Shown here piece after piece: positions 32,899-40,231 of a stretch of DNA of 42,038 nt; the first letter of the stretch is position 1; every line of letters begins with the position of its first letter. The notes under the pieces are model-generated. The model had not been told where the DNA came from. It searched no databases and saw nothing but the letters and a program-made list of their open reading frames with translations. The stretch lies in contig NZ_JAKSXX010000046.1 in NCBI RefSeq assembly GCF_022829385.1, forward strand, positions 1 to 42,038. The letters run 5' to 3'. A program made the translations under genes and the position numbers. Origin of the DNA: Methylobacterium sp. J-070. GTDB taxonomy: Bacteria; Pseudomonadota; Alphaproteobacteria; Rhizobiales; Beijerinckiaceae.

Positions 32899-33762
32899 AT
32901 GGTTGCGGGGATCCGGATCGTCGCCCGCACGGGCCGTGACCGGCTCGGGGAGGGCCCGGTCTGGGTGCCGGAGCGGGGGCGTCTGTTCTGGGTCGACATC
33001 GACGCGCCGGCCCTGAACTGGCTCGACCTCGCCGGCGGCGGGACCGGCACCCGGCCCTTCCCGGAGCCTTTGGGCTGGATCATCCCCCGCGCCGGACGGC
33101 GGGACTTCATCGTCGGGCTGAAGAGCGGCTTTTCGACCTACGACCTGGAGGCCGACCGCATCACGCCGATCGGCGATCCGGAGCCCGACCACCCGGACAA
33201 CCGCCTGAACGACGCCAAGGTCGATCGCGCCGGCCGGATCTGGGCCGGGACCATGCACCAGGCCGAGACGGCGGTCTCGGGCTCCCTGCACCGGCTCGAC
33301 CCCGACCTGACCTGGCGGCGGATGGACGGCGGTTACGGGGTCGCCAACGGCCCGACCTTCAGCCTCGACGGCCGGATCCTCTATCACAGCGACAGCGCCG
33401 CCCGGACGGTCTACGCCTTCGACCTCGCCGCGGACGGGACTCTCACGGGCAAGCGGACCTTCCTGCGCTTCCCGGACGATTGGGGCTGGCCCGACGGGAT
33501 GACCACGGATGAAGAGGGCTGCCTCTGGATCGCCCATTGGGGCGGCGGCCGGCTCAGCCGGGTGGATCCGGAGGGGCGCCTGATGCGGGCGATCCCCCTG
33601 CCCGCCCCCAACATCACGAGCTGCGCCTTCGCGGGGGACGGGCTCGACCGCCTGTTCGTGACCTCGGCCGCCCGGGGCGCCGAGGACGTGCCGGAGGCCG
33701 GGGCCCTGTTCGAACTCGACGCCGGCGTCCGGGGCCTGCCGCCGCGGGCCTTCGGGGGCTGA
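32899..33762 (+). CDS. araB: SMP-30/gluconolactonase-type sugar lactonase
   Basis: A 287-residue six-bladed propeller lactonase. The metal ligands are in place: E18 (LGEGPVW), N104 (NRLNDAKVD), N150 (GVANGPTF) and D199 (GWPDGMTTD). The conserved GRIWAGTMH and SCAFAGDGLDRLFVT stretches are present. It opens arabinono- or galactono-lactone to the aldonate, the second step, after the 1-dehydrogenase. It starts 15 bases after the symporter on the same strand and is in its operon. The Azospirillum name araB is used with the caution that araB means ribulokinase in E. coli. Substrate is inferred from context. Confidence 0.85.
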   Translation: MVAGIRIVARTGRDRLGEGPVWVPERGRLFWVDIDAPALNWLDLAGGGTGTRPFPEPLGWIIPRAGRRDFIVGLKSGFSTYDLEADRITPIGDPEPDHPDNRLNDAKVDRAGRIWAGTMHQAETAVSGSLHRLDPDLTWRRMDGGYGVANGPTFSLDGRILYHSDSAARTVYAFDLAADGTLTGKRTFLRFPDDWGWPDGMTTDEEGCLWIAHWGGGRLSRVDPEGRLMRAIPLPAPNITSCAFAGDGLDRLFVTSAARGAEDVPEAGALFELDAGVRGLPPRAFGG

Positions 33763-33800
33763 ACGGGTTCTACTCCGGACTCGCCCCACCACGCCCGCGT

Positions 33801-33843
33801 GCCGCTGGTCCGGGCGGCATCCGACGCCGCCCGGACCAGCGGC
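33801..33843. repeat. 18-bp perfect inverted repeat
   Basis: GCCGCTGGTCCGGGCGGC (33801-33818) and its exact inverse (33826-33843) surround a 7-base loop, 38 bases after the lactonase stop. It will form a very stable hairpin. No T-run follows, so it may stop transcription with Rho or protect the mRNA end. Confidence 0.7.
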
Positions 33844-33963
33844 TCCGCGCCCCTGCCGGTCGCCTTCCGGGCGGCTTCGGGCCGGCGACGTCATCCGGAT
33901 GAGGGATGCGCCGCCCCGGCCCGGCCCCTACGGTCGTGCCATCTCCGAGACGAGACGCCTCAG

Positions 33964-33995
33964 ACCCGCCCGGCCCGTGCCGCGGCGGGTTTCTT
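33964..33995 (+). terminator. Rho-independent terminator-like hairpin
   Basis: ACCCGCC-CGGC pairs with GCCG-C-GGCGGGT around CCGT (33964-33990) with one bulged base, and is followed by TTCTTG. It lies about 200 bases after the lactonase stop, downstream of the 18-bp repeat, and before the LacI gene, so it would separate the two units. Confidence 0.6.
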
Positions 33996-34256
33996 GTCGG
34001 GTTCGATGCCCGCGCCGGGCGGACCGGCCCGCATGCGCCGGCGGGGAGGTCCCGGCGCCGTCGCGGCGATGCCGGTTTTCGAGCCCGGCGCGCCGGTATT
34101 CGGATTATTCGTTGGTCTGTCGGCGCTCAGTCCGCAGCTTTATCTCCGATCGGGCCGGTCCTAGACTGGTCGAACGGACATGGCCGTCTCTGGGCTTCGC
34201 GCGGCGCGCGTCCCGGGCGCGCCGGGCCTGCCGGACCGACCGCGGCTGAGGTGACG

Positions 34257-35318
34257 ATGGGCCAGATGACGATCAAGGACGTCGCCCGGCGGGCCGGCGT
34301 CAGCTTCCAGACGGTCTCCCTGGTCCTGAACCACCCCGAGAAGGTCGCCCGGACCACGCGCGAGACCATCGAGGCCGCCATGCGCGACCTGGAATTCGTG
34401 CCGAGCCTCGCGGCCCGCTCGCTGCGCAAGAAGCCCAGCCGCAGCATCGCCTGCGTGTTCTCGGTGGGCGCGCGGGCCGACGCGTCCGGCCTGATGCAGG
34501 AGGCCGACCAGGGCGGCCTGCTGCAGGCCTTCGCGTACGTGACCGACCAGCACGGATACACGCTGGTCCACCGGCGCTGGTGCAGCGACGACCCGGACAG
34601 CGTGGGTCGGATCACCAGCCTGGTGAGCGAGGCCCGGGTCGACGGCCTCGTGCTCTTCGCCGAGCGCCGGGACGATCCGCTGATCGCGATGCTGCAGGCC
34701 AAGCGGTTCCCCTTCGTGATCTTCGGCCTCGACACGCCCGGCGCGCATTTCGCGATGCGGGCCGAGCGCGATGCGGTCTACGAGGCCGTGCGCTACCTCG
34801 CGCGGACGGGCAGCCGGGCGATCAGCTTTCTCGAGGGCAAGCGCGACGGCAGGCGGATGCGGACCGTCGCCGAGCGGTTCCGGGGCTACCGGGAGGCCCT
34901 GGCGGAGGCCGGGCTGCCGCTGCGGGACGACCTCGTCGTCCCGTGCGACTGGACATCCGAGAGCGGCCATCGCGCGACGCTCCGCCTGCTCGACGGCCCG
35001 GTCCGGCCGGACGCGATCGTGGCGGCCGACGACCGGGTGGCGTTCGGGGTGCTGAAGGCGCTGCACGATCGCGGCATCCGGGTTCCCGAGGCGATCCGGG
35101 TCGTCGGCTTCGACAACTCCATCCAGAGCGCCTACACGATCCCGAGCCTGACCTCGATCGAGGTCCCGACCCTCGAGATGGTCCGGTTCGCCTTCGCGAC
35201 CCTGGTGGAGGTCATCGAGGGCACGCGCGCCCCGGACGACCTGGCGCAGCGGCACTTCCCCACCCGCCTCGTCGTGCGCGAGTCCACCGGATCCGACGGG
35301 CGGGCGCAGCTCTCCTAG
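34257..35318 (+). CDS. LacI-family transcriptional regulator
   Basis: A 353-residue repressor. The helix-turn-helix and hinge are at 4-65 (TIKDVARRAGVSFQTVSLVL, the hinge stretch SLAARSLR), followed by a periplasmic-binding-protein-like effector domain (VDGLVLFAERRD, FVIFGLDTPGA, DAIVAADDRVAFGVL, VVGFDNSIQSAYTIPSLTSI). Effector is presumably a sugar. GAGGTGACG precedes the ATG at 34257; a second ATG three codons later is possible. It lies downstream of the sugar cluster on the same strand, but a terminator separates them. Whether it controls the cluster, alongside GntR, is inference. Confidence 0.85.
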   Translation: MGQMTIKDVARRAGVSFQTVSLVLNHPEKVARTTRETIEAAMRDLEFVPSLAARSLRKKPSRSIACVFSVGARADASGLMQEADQGGLLQAFAYVTDQHGYTLVHRRWCSDDPDSVGRITSLVSEARVDGLVLFAERRDDPLIAMLQAKRFPFVIFGLDTPGAHFAMRAERDAVYEAVRYLARTGSRAISFLEGKRDGRRMRTVAERFRGYREALAEAGLPLRDDLVVPCDWTSESGHRATLRLLDGPVRPDAIVAADDRVAFGVLKALHDRGIRVPEAIRVVGFDNSIQSAYTIPSLTSIEVPTLEMVRFAFATLVEVIEGTRAPDDLAQRHFPTRLVVRESTGSDGRAQLS

Positions 35319-35320
35319 GG

Positions 35321-35341
35321 GCGGGCCGCCTGGCGGCCCGC
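35321..35341 (+). terminator. GC-rich hairpin after the LacI gene
   Basis: GCGGGCCGC (35321-35329) pairs perfectly with GCGGCCCGC (35333-35341) around a 3-base loop, directly after the LacI stop. No T-run follows. Placement suggests a terminator. Confidence 0.4.
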
Positions 35342-35440
35342 TCCACGGGCGGGACCGAGCCTGACGGACGCGCCCGGGCGCCCGCCGTTAACCGTTCATC
35401 AACCATATCCCGAACAGATTCTCGGCCGGAGGGCTGAGCC

Positions 35441-35659
35441 ATGACCCGACGCCGGGATTTCGACGCACTGAGCGAGGCGCAGATCGCCGCGGGACGGACC
35501 CGGAAGCGCTGGGTCGAGCCGAAGGCGGAGTTCCGCCCCGCCGCGCCGCAGGCCGTGACCGAGCTGCTCGACACGATCCAGCACGTGGCCGAGGCCGCCA
35601 CGGGCGAGCGCAGCTTCCTGCACCTGCGCCCCGACGCGGGCGGCGCCCGCGGACGCTGA
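35441..35659 (+). CDS. Hypothetical protein, 72 aa
   Basis: Not recognised. It begins MTRRRDFDALSEAQIAAGRT and has a helix VTELLDTIQHVAEAATGE in the middle. The start is good: GGAGGG lies 7 bases upstream of the ATG. It is basic, has no membrane segment and no cysteine. It lies between the LacI gene and the PAS sensor with its own upstream region, so it is probably a separate unit. Confidence 0.65.
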   Translation: MTRRRDFDALSEAQIAAGRTRKRWVEPKAEFRPAAPQAVTELLDTIQHVAEAATGERSFLHLRPDAGGARGR

Positions 35660-35799
35660 GACGATCCGATCCGCGGCCGCGGGCTGGCAAGGGCCGGCCG
35701 GTTCTGCAACAAGGCCGCCATGAGACGGCGTCACGTCTTCAGATCCGCCCGCGCCCGTGCGCCGACCGCCGCCGGCCGACGCGGCGGGCGCCCTGCGCC

Positions 35800-37521
35800 A
35801 TGAGCGCGGACGAGACGGCGGATCTCCGGCGGCGCAACCGCGCCCTCGCGCAGGAGGTCGAGCGCCTGCGCGCCGCCCTCGCGGCCGACCGGGCCGGGAC
35901 CGGGGTCGCGGTCGAACCCGCGGACGAGACCGCCTTCGGCCGCGCGTTCTGGCACGTGTCCGCCCGGATCGACACGATCCTGTCCGAGCCCGATCCGGAG
36001 CGGATCGACGACGCCGAGTTCCGCCGCCTCGCCGATCACCTCCCGATCCTGTGCTGGCTCGCCCGCAGCGACGGCTACCTGTTCTGGTACAACCGCCGCT
36101 GGCTCGACTATTGCGGCACCACGCAGGAGGCCATGGCGGGCTGGGGCTGGCGGAGCGTCCACGATCCCGCCGAGCTGCCGCGGGTCATGGAGGTCTGGGC
36201 CGCTTCGATCGCCACCGGCGCGCCCTTCGAGATGGTCTTCCCCCTGCGCGGGGCCGACGGGGTGTTCCGGCCGTTCCTCACGCGGATCGTGCCCCTGCGG
36301 GACGCCACCGGCCGGGTGGTGCGCTGGTTCGGGGTCAATGCCGAGATCGGCGCCCAGGCCCGCGCCGAGGCGGCGCTGCGCGCCTCCGAGACCCGGCTGC
36401 ACCGGGCCCAGGAGGCCGGCGGGGTCGGGATCTTCTCCGTCGACATCGCCAGCGACACCGTCCACGCCACGCCGAACTTCTTCCGCCTGTACGGCCTGCG
36501 GGAGCAGGAGCGGCTCTTCACCGACGCCATCATCCGCCTGGTGAACCCCGAGGATGCCGGGATCGTCTCGCAGCCCGCCGACCGCCGGGCCGGCCTCGTC
36601 GCGCGGGACGTCGCCTACCGCATCCGCCGGGCCGATACCGGCGAGGAGCGCTGGATCGCCCGCCGGGGCGAGTTCGAGCGCGACGGCGCCGGACGCGCGG
36701 TCCGGTTCGTCGGGGCGGTGCGCGACATCACCGATCACAAGTTGGCCGAGCTGCGGGCCGAGGCCAACGAGCGCGAGTTGCGCCTCGTCGCCGACGCGCT
36801 GCCGGTGCTCATCGCCTTCATCGACCGGGACTTCATCTACCGCTTCGCCAATGCGGCCTACCAGGACTGGTTCTACCGCCCGCCCTCCGAGATCGTCGGC
36901 CGGGACGTGCGCGACCTTCTGAGCCCGGCGAACGCGGAGGTGCGGCGGACCTACATGGCCCGGGCGCTCGCCGGCGAGGCGGTCCTGTTCGAGACCGTGT
37001 GGCCTCACGCGGACGGGCGCCACCGCGACGCCGAGATCCGCTACCTGCCCCGGCGGGACGCCGACGGCGCGGTCGACGGCTTCCACGTGTTCGTGCAGGA
37101 CATCACCGACCGCAAGCGGGTCGAGACCGCCCTGCTCACCGAGGTCACGCAGCGCACGCGCGAGCGCGACCGGTTGTGGGAGACCACCAACGACCTGATG
37201 GGCACGGCCGGCCTCGACGGCTTCCTGAAGAGCGTCAACCCGGCCTGGACGCGCATGCTCGGCTGGAGCGAGCCGGACCTCCTCGGCCGTCCGTTCGCGG
37301 CCCTCGTCGATCCGGCCGACCATGCCGAGACCGCCGCGGTGGTGGCCCGCCTCGCGGCCGGCGAGCGGGTGACCGGCTTCGTCGACCGCGTCCTGACGCA
37401 GGCCGGCGAGCGCCGGGTGGTGATGTGGACGGCGGTGCCCGATCCCGGCACCGATCAAAAGAAAATCGAAGCCGAAGATATATATAAATCAGCAACTTAT
37501 GCTGAAATGGCAGATGATTGA
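35800..37521 (+). CDS. Four-PAS sensor protein, truncated (sensor kinase remnant)
   Basis: A 573-residue protein that starts with a coiled coil (LRRRNRALAQEVERLRAALA) and has four PAS domains at about 75-190, 200-310, 320-445 and 460-550 (VRDITDHKLAEL and VQDITDRKRVET are the linkers after PAS2 and PAS3). After PAS4 (WTAVPDPGT) a histidine kinase core would be expected, but the frame goes into 22 residues of lysine/isoleucine-rich sequence and stops; base use shifts from about three-quarters GC to strongly AT within a few codons. The kinase core is missing, so it cannot phosphorylate as it stands. The break is the likely boundary of the accessory island. Confidence 0.85.
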   Translation: MSADETADLRRRNRALAQEVERLRAALAADRAGTGVAVEPADETAFGRAFWHVSARIDTILSEPDPERIDDAEFRRLADHLPILCWLARSDGYLFWYNRRWLDYCGTTQEAMAGWGWRSVHDPAELPRVMEVWAASIATGAPFEMVFPLRGADGVFRPFLTRIVPLRDATGRVVRWFGVNAEIGAQARAEAALRASETRLHRAQEAGGVGIFSVDIASDTVHATPNFFRLYGLREQERLFTDAIIRLVNPEDAGIVSQPADRRAGLVARDVAYRIRRADTGEERWIARRGEFERDGAGRAVRFVGAVRDITDHKLAELRAEANERELRLVADALPVLIAFIDRDFIYRFANAAYQDWFYRPPSEIVGRDVRDLLSPANAEVRRTYMARALAGEAVLFETVWPHADGRHRDAEIRYLPRRDADGAVDGFHVFVQDITDRKRVETALLTEVTQRTRERDRLWETTNDLMGTAGLDGFLKSVNPAWTRMLGWSEPDLLGRPFAALVDPADHAETAAVVARLAAGERVTGFVDRVLTQAGERRVVMWTAVPDPGTDQKKIEAEDIYKSATYAEMADD

Positions 37522-37666
37522 ACCAGAAAATGTCCAATAAGCGGGAGTGAAAGCCGGTGGACTCTACCGCCCGCACCGGATGCGTGAGCGGCGTTCGTGA
37601 AGGGCGGACATCAACCGGCAAAGTTGGCGTGCAAGGCTTCTTCGTCGGTGGATCCACCCCGGCCTT

Positions 37667-37716
37667 CCACGCTCGTCCCGAGGCTCCTCCCTCACAAGGC
37701 TGAGGGGCGGGCGTGG
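37667..37716 (+). repeat. Hairpin element A
   Basis: CCACGCTCGTCC (37667-37678) can pair with GGGCGGGCGTGG (37705-37716) over 12 bp in a plus-strand RNA, using two G-U pairs; on the minus strand these would be A-C mismatches. The sequence GGGCGGGCGTGGATGCC recurs in element B, about 250 bases on. Confidence 0.6.
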
Positions 37717-37813
37717 ATGCCGAGGGCTGTCGTGAGGCCCGGCTGGGTTCAAACTGCTGCTCATAAGATTTGAAGAGTGAGCCGACCGCGCGAGCAACCG
37801 GGCCGGGGCCAGC

Positions 37814-37858
37814 AAAACGGAAACCGTTTCCGTTTTTCGAAAAGCGAAACTGTTTCGC
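37814..37858. promoter_or_regulatory. Two tandem dyad operators with GAAAC-N-GTTTC cores
   Basis: Site 1 is an 11-bp dyad, AAAACGGAAAC-C-GTTTCCGTTTT (37814-37836). Site 2 is a 7-bp dyad, GCGAAAC-T-GTTTCGC (37844-37858). Their centres, 37825 and 37851, are 26 bases apart. Paired sites with the same core suggest a dimeric repressor binding side by side; no known regulator in the window is an obvious match. Confidence 0.55.
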
Positions 37859-37919
37859 ATTTGCTCGGCAGTGCGTAGGCTGAGCGAGTCAGCAGGTTGC
37901 CGACGGGCCTAGCTGAACT

Positions 37920-37964
37920 CCACGCCCGCCCGACAACGTCTCCGCCGAGGCAGGGCGGGCGTGG
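37920..37964 (+). repeat. Hairpin element B
   Basis: CCACGCCCGCCC (37920-37931) pairs perfectly with GGGCGGGCGTGG (37953-37964), 12 bp with a 21-base loop; GGGCGGGCGTGGATGCC is also in element A. It lies just before the terminator of the minus-strand operon. Confidence 0.6.
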
Positions 37965-37971
37965 ATGCCAA

Positions 37972-37994
37972 GGGGGTGGGTATTCACCACCCCC
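37972..37994 (-). terminator. Terminator of the Tat-protein operon
   Basis: GGGGGTGG (37972-37979) and CCACCCCC (37987-37994) form an 8-bp stem with a 7-base loop directly after the stop codon of the last gene of the minus-strand operon (37997). Confidence 0.5.
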
Positions 37995-37996
37995 CC

Positions 37997-38197
37997 CTAC
38001 TGGCACAGCACCGGCATCGTCGGGATCGCCGGCACGCCGCTGGCGGTGAGCGGGATCGGACCACGCCCGACAGCGACCAGCGTCCGCAGGCTGCGCGTGG
38101 CGTAGTAGTTCGCCCTGCGCATGTCGTGGGTGGCACGGCGGACCCGCCGCGTGTGCCACCACGCCACCGCGATGATGAACGGGCGGATCAGCCGCAT
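37997..38197 (-). CDS. Hypothetical protein, 66 aa, last gene of the Tat-protein operon
   Basis: Not recognised. It begins MRLIRPFIIAVAWWHTRRVR, then basic residues (ATHDMRRANYYATRSLRTLV) and a proline-rich end. The first 15 residues may form a membrane-associated helix. The ATG overlaps the previous gene by 10 bases and has GGGAGGTGAT upstream, one of the best ribosome binding sites here, so it is a real gene despite its size. A terminator follows immediately. Confidence 0.6.
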   Translation of the reverse strand: MRLIRPFIIAVAWWHTRRVRRATHDMRRANYYATRSLRTLVAVGRGPIPLTASGVPAIPTMPVLCQ

Positions 38198-38598
38198 AGC
38201 TTGATCACCTCCCGCAGGACGGTAAGGACAAGCCGCTGTCCTACGTCGAGGGCGCTCTCGTCCTGGTTATCCTTGAAGGGCAGCGCGTGATCCGCGAAGT
38301 CCTTGAGGCAGAGCTGTGCCTTGGCCTGCAGATCTGACAGCGAACGCGACGGCTCCGCGATGGCCCGATCTACCACCGCGTCGGACCGGTCGCCTTCATC
38401 ACTGATCCGGTCGTCATCCCAATGGTCTGAGACGGCGGCCGTGTTGATGTAGTCGATATGCCGGATGGCCCAGAGGCAAGCTTCGGCCAGGTCAGATCGG
38501 GGTGCGGCCGCTACGGAAGGGAGGGCCATGACAGCCCCTCCTGTGAGCGGAGTGGCCAGTATGGCGCCGAGAGCGGCGCGGCGGGTGGGGGCGGTCAT
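38188..38598 (-). CDS. Twin-arginine-signal small protein, 136 aa
   Basis: The N-terminus, TRRAALGAILATPLTGGAVM then LPSVAAAP, is a twin-arginine signal ending in an AxA site near residue 31. The mature part is not recognised: acidic, with YINTAAVSDHWDDDRISDEG and a helix SLSDLQAKAQLCLKDFADHA. AGGAGGG lies before the ATG. It should be exported after folding, or, if the signal is not cut, be anchored. It overlaps the upstream gene by four bases (ATGA). The preceding gene encodes a second Tat-signal protein of another type. Confidence 0.75.
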   Translation of the reverse strand: MTAPTRRAALGAILATPLTGGAVMALPSVAAAPRSDLAEACLWAIRHIDYINTAAVSDHWDDDRISDEGDRSDAVVDRAIAEPSRSLSDLQAKAQLCLKDFADHALPFKDNQDESALDVGQRLVLTVLREVIKLCG

Positions 38599-38981
38599 CG
38601 TCTACCCTCCTGTACCACCGGCCGGAACGTCGTCGCCCAAGCCTCCTCAGCCTCTACTGAGGTGAGCGGGCAGCCGACCGCCGACAACACGACCGGCGCG
38701 CGCAACTGCGCATCAAGCGCAAACCGATCCTTGCTGAAGTGGTCGAAATGGAAGTGCGAGCCCGGGTTGAGGCACGGGATGAAGGTGCCGTTCTCCATGC
38801 CCACCGCGCATTGGATGGCGCGCTGCTCGAAGTGCAGCCACGCCGAGTAGGTCGCGAGCATGCCGGGTGTGACGGGCTGGGCCGCCCGAACCGGGGTGCC
38901 GATGAGAGCCACACTGCCGCCGATCAGCGGGAGCGTGGTGAGGCCGCGCAGGAACCCGCGGCGGTTGGCCGGGCCGCTCAT
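38595..38981 (-). CDS. Twin-arginine-signal small protein, 128 aa
   Basis: The N-terminus NRRGFLRGLTTLPLIGGSVA fits the Tat motif (RRxFL) well and is followed by an AxA site near residue 34. The mature part is aromatic- and histidine-rich: YSAWLHFEQRAIQCAVG, IPCLNPGSHFHFDHFSKDRF. It resembles small proteins I recall as recurring in methylobacteria with no assigned function. The ATG overlaps the upstream stop in ATGA. It is exported by inference. The HFHFDHF cluster could bind metal. Confidence 0.75.
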   Translation of the reverse strand: MSGPANRRGFLRGLTTLPLIGGSVALIGTPVRAAQPVTPGMLATYSAWLHFEQRAIQCAVGMENGTFIPCLNPGSHFHFDHFSKDRFALDAQLRAPVVLSAVGCPLTSVEAEEAWATTFRPVVQEGRR

Positions 38982-39397
38982 AAGCAGCCCCCATAGCCCG
39001 GGAAGCCCTGCTCGGCCGCCGCTTCAAGGTCGGCAATGCCGTTGTCGTCGGTGAACCCTTCGTCGTCGCTGCTCCTACCCAAGGTGCAGAGGCTACCGTC
39101 ACGTTTGCGCCCGGTGTGCGCGTAATCGGCCTCCAAGTCCGTGTCGCCGTCCATCGCGTCGAGGAGGTCGATCAGGCCGCCGATCAGATCCTCGACCTCG
39201 GTGCGGGACAGGGCGCGGATGCCGTGAACGAAGGCGCCGTGACTGAGGACAGTAGAGTCGACAACTTGGCGACTCTTCTTGACCGGCTCGGCCGCCCGCA
39301 TGGCGCGGATGGCCTGTGTGACCGGTCCTACCTGTGCTGAAGGCAAGCGCGGGCGTTCACCGCCGCCGAGGCGCGGTGTAGGGTGGTGGATAGCCAT
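38978..39397 (-). CDS. Hypothetical protein, 139 aa, first gene of the Tat-protein operon
   Basis: Not recognised. It is soluble and acidic in the C-terminal half (DLIGGLIDLLDAMDGDTDLE, RSSDDEGFTDDNGIAD) with a short basic start. It has no Tat signal and no membrane segment. Its stop overlaps the next ATG. As the first gene of a four-gene overlapping operon it could be a cytoplasmic partner or chaperone of the two exported proteins; this is inference from order only. It is divergent from the ribbon-helix-helix gene at 39500. Confidence 0.7.
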   Translation of the reverse strand: MAIHHPTPRLGGGERPRLPSAQVGPVTQAIRAMRAAEPVKKSRQVVDSTVLSHGAFVHGIRALSRTEVEDLIGGLIDLLDAMDGDTDLEADYAHTGRKRDGSLCTLGRSSDDEGFTDDNGIADLEAAAEQGFPGYGGCL

Positions 39398-39499
39398 GTG
39401 ACGGTTCCCAAGGCGTTGCGTGGTTAGAGCCGTGAGCGAGGTTGCAGCCTTGCTCCGGCTCGCCTTTTCTGCTAAACCTAAAAGATGCTCCTGTCAATT

Positions 39500-39682
39500 A
39501 TGGCTGAACCAAAAAAGCGTGGTCGCCCGGCGACAGGACGCGATCCCATGTACGGTTTCCGTATGTCGGACACCCTGCGTGACGGCATCGACGATTGGCG
39601 CGAGGGCCAGCCTGACAAGCCATCACGCTCAGAAGCCATCCGCCGCCTCGTAGAGGAAGCCTTGAAGGCGAGGCAGTCGTAA
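39500..39682 (+). CDS. Ribbon-helix-helix DNA-binding protein with an AT-hook-like start
   Basis: A 60-residue protein: AEPKKRGRPATGRDP (GRP core as in an AT-hook) followed by a ribbon-helix-helix fold, MYGFRMSDTLRDGIDDWREG and SRSEAIRRLVEEALKARQS. Such proteins are small repressors that bind as dimers. An alternative ATG at 39485 would add five residues. It is divergent from the Tat-protein operon across 102 bases and might repress it. A remnant of a close relative lies at 40158-40223. Confidence 0.75.
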   Translation: MAEPKKRGRPATGRDPMYGFRMSDTLRDGIDDWREGQPDKPSRSEAIRRLVEEALKARQS

Positions 39683-39839
39683 TTACTGGGCGAGGGCCTG
39701 CTCCGGACCTGTTAAAATGAGCCGAAACTGTGGCAACCAGATCACGCGGCTCGTGGATTTACGGCTTGTTAACATATGCTGATGGCGCGTCCCTAAGCCC
39801 GCGAGATCATACGACTTCGCTCGATTGGGGCTGCCTGCG

Positions 39840-39944
39840 ATGCCCATATCCATCTACGATCGCCTGCACGCCTACATCGTAGTCGCCTTGATGATCGGCG
39901 GAGGCGCGATGATGGGAGCGGCGTGGATTTTGGATGCGCTTTAA
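39840..39944 (+). CDS. Small membrane protein, 34 aa
   Basis: The frame MPISIYDRLHAYIVVALMIG, then GGAMMGAAWILDAL, forms one hydrophobic helix with a polar start. GGGGCTG lies 8 bases upstream. Too short for recognition; kept because the start signal, helix and stop form a consistent unit with little else in the surrounding 300 bases. Confidence 0.4.
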   Translation: MPISIYDRLHAYIVVALMIGGGAMMGAAWILDAL

Positions 39945-39987
39945 TAGCTCGGCTCACTGAGCACCTGACGGCGAAGGGCTATCTGAA

Positions 39988-40194
39988 ATGAGTGACCCTG
40001 AGCCTGACGATATCTTTCGCGAACGGTTGCTGCGCGTGGTCGCCGAAAACGATCGCCACACTGCGCTTTTTGCGCGCGGGTCTACGCTCGATGTCCTCGG
40101 CCGCAAGTACGATCGGTTCAGAACTGGCGTGCCGTTGAAGGGGCTCGGGGCAGATGGAAGCCAGCCCACTCCGAAGCCATACGCCGGCTGGTAG
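39988..40194 (+). CDS. Small paralogous protein, copy 1, with a changed C-terminus
   Basis: The first 55 residues (SDPEPDDIFRERLLRVVAEN, LGRKYDRFRTGVPLKG) match copy 2 at 40232-40429 along most of their length, showing a duplication. After about residue 56 the two differ: this copy reads into GSQPTPKPYAGW, which is the remnant of a ribbon-helix-helix gene read in another frame (40158-40223). So the original end was replaced by recombination. Family and function are not recognised. It is charged, with no signal peptide. Confidence 0.65.
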   Translation: MSDPEPDDIFRERLLRVVAENDRHTALFARGSTLDVLGRKYDRFRTGVPLKGLGADGSQPTPKPYAGW

Positions 40195-40223
40195 AAGTAG
40201 CGATGAAGGCGAAGCAGTCGTAG
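40158..40223 (+). pseudogene. 3' remnant of a second ribbon-helix-helix gene
   Basis: In the frame of its stop codon this segment encodes KPAHSEAIRRLVEVAMKAKQ and S, then TAG. It matches the end of the intact ribbon-helix-helix protein (39500-39682), KPSRSEAIRRLVEEALKARQ, at 15 of 20 positions. The 5' part of the gene is absent. It lies between the two copies of the small paralog, so the array looks like RHH, copy 1, RHH remnant, copy 2. Confidence 0.8.
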
Positions 40224-40231
40224 GGGGACGT

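Larger units (their letters stand above)
33763..34256. other. Intergenic stretch, 494 bases, with two hairpins
   Basis: No gene is supported. It holds an 18-bp inverted repeat (33801-33843) and a terminator-like hairpin (33964-33995), both listed separately. An AT-richer segment near 34080-34160 (GTATTCGGATTATTCGTTGG) probably contains the promoter of the LacI gene. Confidence 0.5.
37522..37996. other. Island non-coding region, 475 bases
   Basis: No supported gene. It contains two related hairpin elements (37667-37716 and 37920-37964), tandem GAAAC dyads between them (37814-37858), and a terminator (37972-37994) of the minus-strand operon. Long open frames on the minus strand run through the dyads and have no start signal or recognisable product. 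Confidence 0.5.

Noticed and set aside
37564..38162. Minus-strand frames across the dyad operators and hairpins
   Set aside because: No start signals; the sequence encodes low-complexity residues, and the DNA features explain the region better.
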